DNA of 64,000 nucleotides, taken from NCBI RefSeq assembly GCF_000259235.1, contig NC_017733.1, positions 496,001 to 560,000 of the forward strand, in the 5' to 3' direction. The position numbers and the translations under genes were made by a program. The notes beneath the pieces are model-generated. The model saw only the letters and a list, made by a program, of their open reading frames with translations. It had not been told where the DNA came from and did not search any database. Each line of letters opens with the position of its first letter. The first letter of the stretch is position 1. Source of the DNA: Helicobacter pylori_CU. Its GTDB lineage: Bacteria > Campylobacterota > Campylobacteria > Campylobacterales > Helicobacteraceae. Shown one piece after another: positions 59,429 to 64,000 of the stretch.

Positions 59429-62015
59429 ATAAGCCCTTTTTAGGCCCGCTTTTAGCGCAACAATCTTTGTATTTTTTGCCGCTCCCGCAAGGGCAAGGCT
59501 CGTTTCTTTTAGGGGTTTTAGAAAAAGCTTTCATGGCCACATTCAAATCTTCATCTAAAGCTTCTTCATGGCGGTAAGTTACGCTCTCATGCTCTCTTTC
59601 TTCGCTAAAATTATCCAAATAATGCTCGGCATCGCTAGAATCCTGCTCATTTTCAAATTGGATCTTAGAAAAGGTTTTGATCGCTTCTATTTTAATGTCT
59701 TCAATGAGTTCTAAGAAAAGGTTGTAACTCTCTTTTTTATATTCTACAAGGGGGTCTTTTTGGTTATAGCCTCTCAAATTAATACCGGTTTTGAGATTAT
59801 CCATGGTGTAAAGATGCTCTCGCCATGCGTTGTCTAAAATCTGCAAATACACGATGCGTTCGATCCGGCTTCTTTGTTCGCTATCCAAAACTTTCATTTT
59901 GTTTTCATAATCGCTTTTTAGTTTTTCAGCTACAAATTTTTCAATAGGGGAGGCTTTTTTTAAATCTTCTAATGCAACATGAGCGTTAAAATCTTCTTTT
60001 AAGATGTTTTTAAGCCCTAAAAGTTCCTCTTCAGACAGGTTTTGATGGTCAAAGGCTTTGAGTTTAGAAAAGATTTGATTGAGCGCGTATTCTCTGTTTT
60101 CAGCGATTTTAGCGCCAATATCGTAATTGGCATCTAATAATTCATCTCTAAATTTATACACGCTTTTTCGTTGCTCATTAGCCACATCATCGTATTCTAA
60201 CAAATGCTTACGGCTTTCAAAATGCAAGTTTTCCACTTTTTTTTGTGCGTTTTCCACCGCTCTTGTAACAAGCTTGGATTCAATGTGTTCGCCGTCTTTA
60301 AGCCCTAATTTTTCCATCACCCCCTTAATCCTATCGCTCCCAAAAATGCGTAACAGATTGTCTTCTAAACTCAAATAAAATTGGCTTGTTCCCGGATCGC
60401 CTTGGCGCCCGCTTCGCCCCCTTAATTGGTTGTCAATCCTGCGGCTCTCATGCCTTTCAGTGCCAATGATATACAACCCCCCAAGCTCTTTAATTTCATC
60501 AGTGAGTTTAATATCAACGCCCCTGCCTGCCATGTTAGTCGCAATCGTAACCGCCCCTTTAAGCCCGGCGTCTTTGATGATTTCAGCTTCTTTGGTGTGC
60601 TGCTTGGCGTTTAAAACGGTGTGAGGGATGCGTTCTTTTTTGAGTAAAGCGTGCAAGGTTTCACTCTTTTCAATGCTAGCCGTGCCAACTAGAACGGGCT
60701 GACCCTTATCGTGCAATTCTTTAATTTTAAGGATCACAGCGTCAAATTTTTCTTTTTCACTCTTATAGATGAGATCGTTCAAATCTTTTCGCTTGATCGC
60801 TAGATTAGTAGGGATAGACACCACTTCTAAATTGTAGATTTCTAAAAATTCTGTGGCTTCGGTTTGAGCCGTGCCTGTCATGCCTGAAAGTTTAGAAAAC
60901 ATCCTGAAATAATTTTGGAAGGTAATATCGGCTAAGGTTTGGCTCTCTTCTTTAATGCTCACGCCCTCTTTGGCCTCTAAAGCCTGGTGTAAGCCCTCAC
61001 TAAAGCGCCTCCCCTCAGACAAGCGGCCGGTAAATTCATCTACAATCACCACTTCATTATTGGCTACAATATAATCTTTATCAATAAAAAAGAGGTAATT
61101 CGCTTTCAAAGCCTGGTCTAAATGGTGCGATAAGGCGGCGTTTTCAATCTTGTATAAATTATCCACGCCAAAGAGGTTTTCAGCTTTTTTAATCCCCTCT
61201 TCAGTGATTAAAATCGCGCGGTTTTTTTCATCTATGGTGAAATCCACTTCCACCTGCATGCTTTTAGCGACTTCATCAGCCTTGTTGTAATTTTCCATGC
61301 GCCTATCCACAGGCCCTGAAATGATTAAAGGGGTTCTCGCTTCATCAATTAAAATGGAATCCACCTCATCAACAATGGCGAACGCATGCGATTTTTGCAC
61401 TTTATGCTCTAAAGAATATTTCATGTTATCCCTTAGATAATCAAAGCCAAATTCATTATTAGTGCCATAAACAATGTCTTTAGAATAAATTTCTAAGCGC
61501 TCATCATCGTCTCGCACGCTTGCAGTGATCGTGCCTACGCTATAACCTAAAAAATGATACAACGGCTCCATTTCTTTAGAATCCCTATGGGCTAGGTAAT
61601 CATTAACGGTTACCACATACACGCTCTCGCCCTTTAAAGCGTTCAAAGCCACCGCTAAAGTAGCGACTAAAGTTTTACCCTCTCCGGTTTTCATTTCAGC
61701 GATTTTGCCATCGTTTAAGACCATGCCCCCAATGAGTTGCACGTCAAAATGGCGCATCTTTAAGATCCTTTTGCTCGCTTCTCTGGTGATAGCAAAACTT
61801 TCAGGTAGGACTTCTAAAAGGGTTTTTTCTTGCAAATCTTTTTCTGTGGATCGCACACGATTTTTTAACTCTTCAAAAGCGTTTTGTAATTCAACATCGC
61901 TCATTTTTTCATAAGTAGGCTCTAAGGCGTTGATGGCTAGGACTTTTTTTTTGTATTGTTTGATCCAGCGATCGTTTCTGGTGCCAATGATTTTTCCAAT
62001 GATTGCTTTTATCAT
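59418..62015 (-). CDS. secA: Preprotein translocase ATPase SecA
   Basis: Motor of the Sec pathway, 865 residues. Q/Walker A MKTGEGKTLVATLAVALNAL (~98-117), DEAR-type VDEVDSILIDEARTPLIISG, motif VI GRSGRQGDPGTSQFYLSLED, and the C-terminal zinc finger NEPCPCGSGKKYKDCCAKSG that binds SecB/SecY-type partners. All motor motifs are intact. Transcribed away from lolA across a 146-base divergent region. Confidence 0.97.
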   Translation of the reverse strand: MIKAIIGKIIGTRNDRWIKQYKKKVLAINALEPTYEKMSDVELQNAFEELKNRVRSTEKDLQEKTLLEVLPESFAITREASKRILKMRHFDVQLIGGMVLNDGKIAEMKTGEGKTLVATLAVALNALKGESVYVVTVNDYLAHRDSKEMEPLYHFLGYSVGTITASVRDDDERLEIYSKDIVYGTNNEFGFDYLRDNMKYSLEHKVQKSHAFAIVDEVDSILIDEARTPLIISGPVDRRMENYNKADEVAKSMQVEVDFTIDEKNRAILITEEGIKKAENLFGVDNLYKIENAALSHHLDQALKANYLFFIDKDYIVANNEVVIVDEFTGRLSEGRRFSEGLHQALEAKEGVSIKEESQTLADITFQNYFRMFSKLSGMTGTAQTEATEFLEIYNLEVVSIPTNLAIKRKDLNDLIYKSEKEKFDAVILKIKELHDKGQPVLVGTASIEKSETLHALLKKERIPHTVLNAKQHTKEAEIIKDAGLKGAVTIATNMAGRGVDIKLTDEIKELGGLYIIGTERHESRRIDNQLRGRSGRQGDPGTSQFYLSLEDNLLRIFGSDRIKGVMEKLGLKDGEHIESKLVTRAVENAQKKVENLHFESRKHLLEYDDVANEQRKSVYKFRDELLDANYDIGAKIAENREYALNQIFSKLKAFDHQNLSEEELLGLKNILKEDFNAHVALEDLKKASPIEKFVAEKLKSDYENKMKVLDSEQRSRIERIVYLQILDNAWREHLYTMDNLKTGINLRGYNQKDPLVEYKKESYNLFLELIEDIKIEAIKTFSKIQFENEQDSSDAEHYLDNFSEEREHESVTYRHEEALDEDLNVAMKAFSKTPKRNEPCPCGSGKKYKDCCAKSGPKKGLFAK

Positions 62016-62161
62016 GGTAGTAGTAACCTTTTAAGAGTGCTTCAATCCTATTTATTTGATTAAAGCGTCAGTTTTTAATCCCATTTTAGCATGGATAAAA
62101 TAAAAGTCTTGTAAAATAAAGGGTTTTATTAAAGATGAGAGATTGTTTTAAGGTTTGAATA

Positions 62162-62716
62162 ATGAAAGCTTTTTTAAAGATTTTAATGGTTTTGATTTTT
62201 ATGAGCGTTGCTTATGCTAAAAGTCCTCCAACCCTTTCTAAAGAAGAAGAGGTTTTGCAGCATTTGCAAAGTTTTAGCGCGCATTTCAAGCAAGTGTTAA
62301 AAAACGAAAAGCCCTTAGTTTATTATGGGGTTTTAAAGGCTAAAGCCCCTAATTGGGCTTTATGGGTTTATGAAAAGCCTTTAAAAAAAGAAATTTACAT
62401 GAACGATAAAGAAGTGGTGGTTTATGAGCCTAATTTGTTTCAAGCGACCATCACGCCCTTAAAAGACAAGACGGATTTTTTCACCATTCTCAAGCAATTA
62501 AAAAAGCAAACTGACGGATCGTTTCAAACGACTATCAACAAAACCACTTATCGTTTGGTTTTTAAAGACGGCAAGCCTTTTTCACTGGAATTTAAAGATG
62601 AAATGAATAATCTTGTTACGATCACTTTTTCTCAAGCAGAAATTAACCCCACCATTGCTGATGAAATCTTTGTTTTTAAGCCTAAAGATGAAAATATTGA
62701 TATTGTGCGTCAGTGA
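62162..62716 (+). CDS. lolA: Outer membrane lipoprotein carrier protein LolA
   Basis: Periplasmic carrier of lipoproteins, 184 residues. Signal FLKILMVLIFMSVAYA, then VLQHLQSFSAHFKQVLKNEK, a LolA-type strand set with PNWALWVYEKPLKKEIYMND and NKTTYRLVFKDGKPFSLEFK. No lipobox, fitting a soluble carrier. Divergent from secA-lolC: the two neighbouring genes act on the same pathway. Confidence 0.9.
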   Translation: MKAFLKILMVLIFMSVAYAKSPPTLSKEEEVLQHLQSFSAHFKQVLKNEKPLVYYGVLKAKAPNWALWVYEKPLKKEIYMNDKEVVVYEPNLFQATITPLKDKTDFFTILKQLKKQTDGSFQTTINKTTYRLVFKDGKPFSLEFKDEMNNLVTITFSQAEINPTIADEIFVFKPKDENIDIVRQ

Positions 62717-62755
62717 TTTTTGATGATTCATTGCATTTTGTTAGCAAAAGTTAGC

Positions 62756-62761
62756 TAAAAT
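62756..62761 (+). promoter_or_regulatory. -10 box for ssrA
   Basis: AGCTAAAATAGAC contains TAAAAT at 62756-62761. Transcription from about 62768 would give a precursor with a ~15-base 5' leader removed by RNase P at 62783. Confidence 0.5.
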
Positions 62762-62782
62762 AGACAAGCTTTTAGAAATCAT

Positions 62783-63167
62783 GGGGCTGACTTGGATTTC
62801 GACAGATTTCTTGTCGCACAGATAGCATGCCAAGTGCTGCTTGTAAAACAGCAACAAAAATAACTGTAAACAACGCAGATTACGCTCCAGCTTACGCTAA
62901 AGCTGCGTGAGTTAATCTCCTTTTGGAGCTGGACTGATTAGAATTTCTAGCGTTTTAATCACTCCATAACCTTAAGCTAGACGCTTTTAAAAGGTGGTTC
63001 GCCTTTTAAACTAAGAAACAAGAACTCTTGAAACTATCTCAAGGTTTTAGAAAGTTGGACCAGAGCTAGTTTTAAGGCTAAAAACTAACCAATTTTCTAA
63101 GCATTGTAGAAGTTTGTGTTTAGGGCAAGATTTTTGGACTGGGGTTCGATTCCCCACAGCTCCACCA
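62783..63167 (+). ncRNA. ssrA: tmRNA (transfer-messenger RNA)
   Basis: Rescues stalled ribosomes by trans-translation. The 385-nt RNA begins GGGGCTG, which pairs with CAGCTCC before the discriminator A and CCA end (63165-63167), with the conserved G3-U wobble that AlaRS reads. The resume codon GTA (62866-62868) starts the tag VNNADYAPAYAKAA, ending at TGA 62908-62910. The T-arm is GGGGTTCGATTCCCC. Placed between lolA and a secreted-protein gene. Confidence 0.98.
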
Positions 63168-63209
63168 TATTAAAAAGTATCATTTTTATAGCGTATTTAA
63201 GGAAGGTAA

Positions 63210-63737
63210 ATGCAGAAGTTTTTCTCTCGTTTTAGAAGGTGGGCGTTGCCCTTTTATTTTGTGAGCGCTTTAGCAGCGATTGATATTGATGAAGTAACAG
63301 AAGCTCAAGCTAACAGCGTGAAATTAAGCGATCAGCTAGTGAGCCTGAGCGATAAGCTTTTAGAAAAAGCGGTGGATAGGGGGCGAAACACCGATCACTT
63401 AAAAGATCTTAACGATTTGCATGAAAAAATCAAACATTTGCGCTTGATTTTAGAGCCTAAGCCTAAGGACAAAGAAAATAATCCTAACTTAAAAGATCAT
63501 CAAGGCTCTGAAACGATTGAAATCGGTGAAACGATTAAAAAGGCTTTAGGCGAGCCGGTATTCCCCCAAGACGCGCTAGACGCCGCTTTGCAAATTGACA
63601 AACAGCTAGATTCTTTCAAGCAAGACAATTTGATTGATGTTAAGCCCTTAAAAGATGCTTTAGCCCAACTAGAAGCCGAATTGAGAAAAGCCGTTAATTT
63701 CCAAAAACAATGGCTCAATTCTACCAAGCCTAATTGA
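63210..63737 (+). CDS. Uncharacterised secreted coiled-coil protein
   Basis: A 175-residue protein with a signal peptide (RFRRWALPFYFVSALAAID, cut near Ala 23). The mature part is almost all helical with heptad-like Leu spacing (LSDQLVSLSDKLLEKAV; LNDLHEKIKHLRLILE; LKDALAQLEAELRKAVNFQ), so it probably forms a coiled coil in the periplasm. A Lys/Asp/Asn-rich linker sits in the middle. No family recognised; it lies between tmRNA and hof gene. Confidence 0.8.
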   Translation: MQKFFSRFRRWALPFYFVSALAAIDIDEVTEAQANSVKLSDQLVSLSDKLLEKAVDRGRNTDHLKDLNDLHEKIKHLRLILEPKPKDKENNPNLKDHQGSETIEIGETIKKALGEPVFPQDALDAALQIDKQLDSFKQDNLIDVKPLKDALAQLEAELRKAVNFQKQWLNSTKPN

Positions 63738-63743
63738 TAGGGT

Positions 63744-64000
63744 TTAAAAAAAGAATTTCAAACTCACCAAGAGATTGCTTCTGTCTTGTGTGTTCGCCTT
63801 AAAGGCTTTATCAAAAGGGCTAGTGAGATCATTAACCTTATAGCCGTTGTGCATGCTCACCGCATAGTATTGTAAATTCACATCAACGCTAGCAAAAGAA
63901 CCCCATTTATAGCCCAAGTGCAAGTTAATGGATCTTTCGCTCGCCCTGGTGGCGTAAGTGTATCTGCCTAAAATCCCCCATAAAAACCCTCTATACACCC
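63744..64000 (-). CDS. hofE: Hof-family outer membrane protein, C-terminal end (partial)
   Basis: The frame is open at the right edge and stops at 63744-63746, giving the last ~85 residues. YRGFLWGILGRYTYATRASE and INLHLGYKWGSFASVDVNLQ align with the end of HofF (KFLWGLLGRLTYGPRANEQ, LSLNLGYKF), and the chain ends VSLKFFF with a terminal Phe. Position near secA/lolA suggests hofE, but this is by recollection. The N-terminus is outside the window. Confidence 0.8.
   Translation of the reverse strand, partial: VYRGFLWGILGRYTYATRASERSINLHLGYKWGSFASVDVNLQYYAVSMHNGYKVNDLTSPFDKAFKANTQDRSNLLVSLKFFF

Noticed and set aside
1..64000. CRISPR array or insertion sequence
   Set aside because: No regularly spaced repeats, transposase frame or terminal inverted repeats were seen; the only multi-copy unit found is the AapA-like cassette.

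Overview
The window is Helicobacter pylori chromosome, or a strain extremely close to it. Species-diagnostic genes are present: the adhesin-type lipoprotein hpaA, Hof-family outer membrane proteins, lex2B-type GT25 glycosyltransferases, a FecA-type receptor, the pseudaminic acid enzyme PseB, and a tmRNA whose tag reads VNNADYAPAYAKAA. Base composition is low-GC, TTG and GTG starts are frequent, and promoters are mostly extended -10 boxes (TATAAT/TACAAT) without a clear -35, as is usual for this species. Gene order follows the known H. pylori core from the hsd locus to secA/lolA/ssrA. Family assignments rest on motifs and remembered homologs; no database search was run.

Layout: (1) 1-3934, a type I restriction-modification locus: end of hsdM, a half-size hsdS, hsdR. 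(2) 4020-6260, thiamine salvage genes thiM-thiD-thiE. (3) 12275 down to 6269 on the minus strand, a tightly packed unit: two flagellar FlgP/FlgQ-like lipoproteins, a FadL-like porin, pseB, coaBC and an unknown protein. (4) 12.3-14.8 kb: a gene-poor gap, tRNA-Arg(CCU), hup, der. (5) 14.8-21.4 kb plus strand: a lipoprotein, speE, coaE, gatA, guaB, atpB, an RRM protein. (6) 21.7-34.0 kb, mostly minus strand: GT25 glycosyltransferase, trxB-trxA, yraN, hom, uvrC, an osmoprotectant ABC transporter, motAB, an E1-like enzyme, a metallo-hydrolase. (7) 34.1-47.9 kb: a MidA-type methyltransferase, a probable sRNA next to an 18-A tract, rsmD, fliL, acpS, fecA, a second GT25 gene, ribBA and ribA, molybdopterin genes moaD-moaE-mog-moaC, hpaA and an outer membrane protein. 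(8) 48.0-54.1 kb: tig-clpP-def-comM-cadA. (9) 54.16-56.13 kb: an AT-rich type II restriction-modification cassette (C5-cytosine methyltransferase plus nuclease), probably acquired. (10) 56.4-64.0 kb: hofF, a LolC/E-type permease, secA, lolA, ssrA (tmRNA), a secreted coiled-coil protein and the end of a second hof gene.

The most interesting non-coding signals are: three intergenic copies of a short degenerate reading frame (YIVFRLCFTIKLLRE / YGVFKLCFMVKFLKR / CIVLRFYFMIKLIF) followed by a G-rich/C-rich hairpin, which look like decayed AapA-type toxin genes of the H. pylori type I toxin-antitoxin family; a minus-strand promoter whose -10 box directly follows an 18-T tract and drives a ~99-nt RNA with self-complementary ends, matching the architecture of the phase-variable sRNA NikS (HPnc4160); and Fur-like palindromes at the ribBA and fecA promoters. 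Small genes not visible as long frames include a 59-residue LptM-like lipoprotein with a TTG start.
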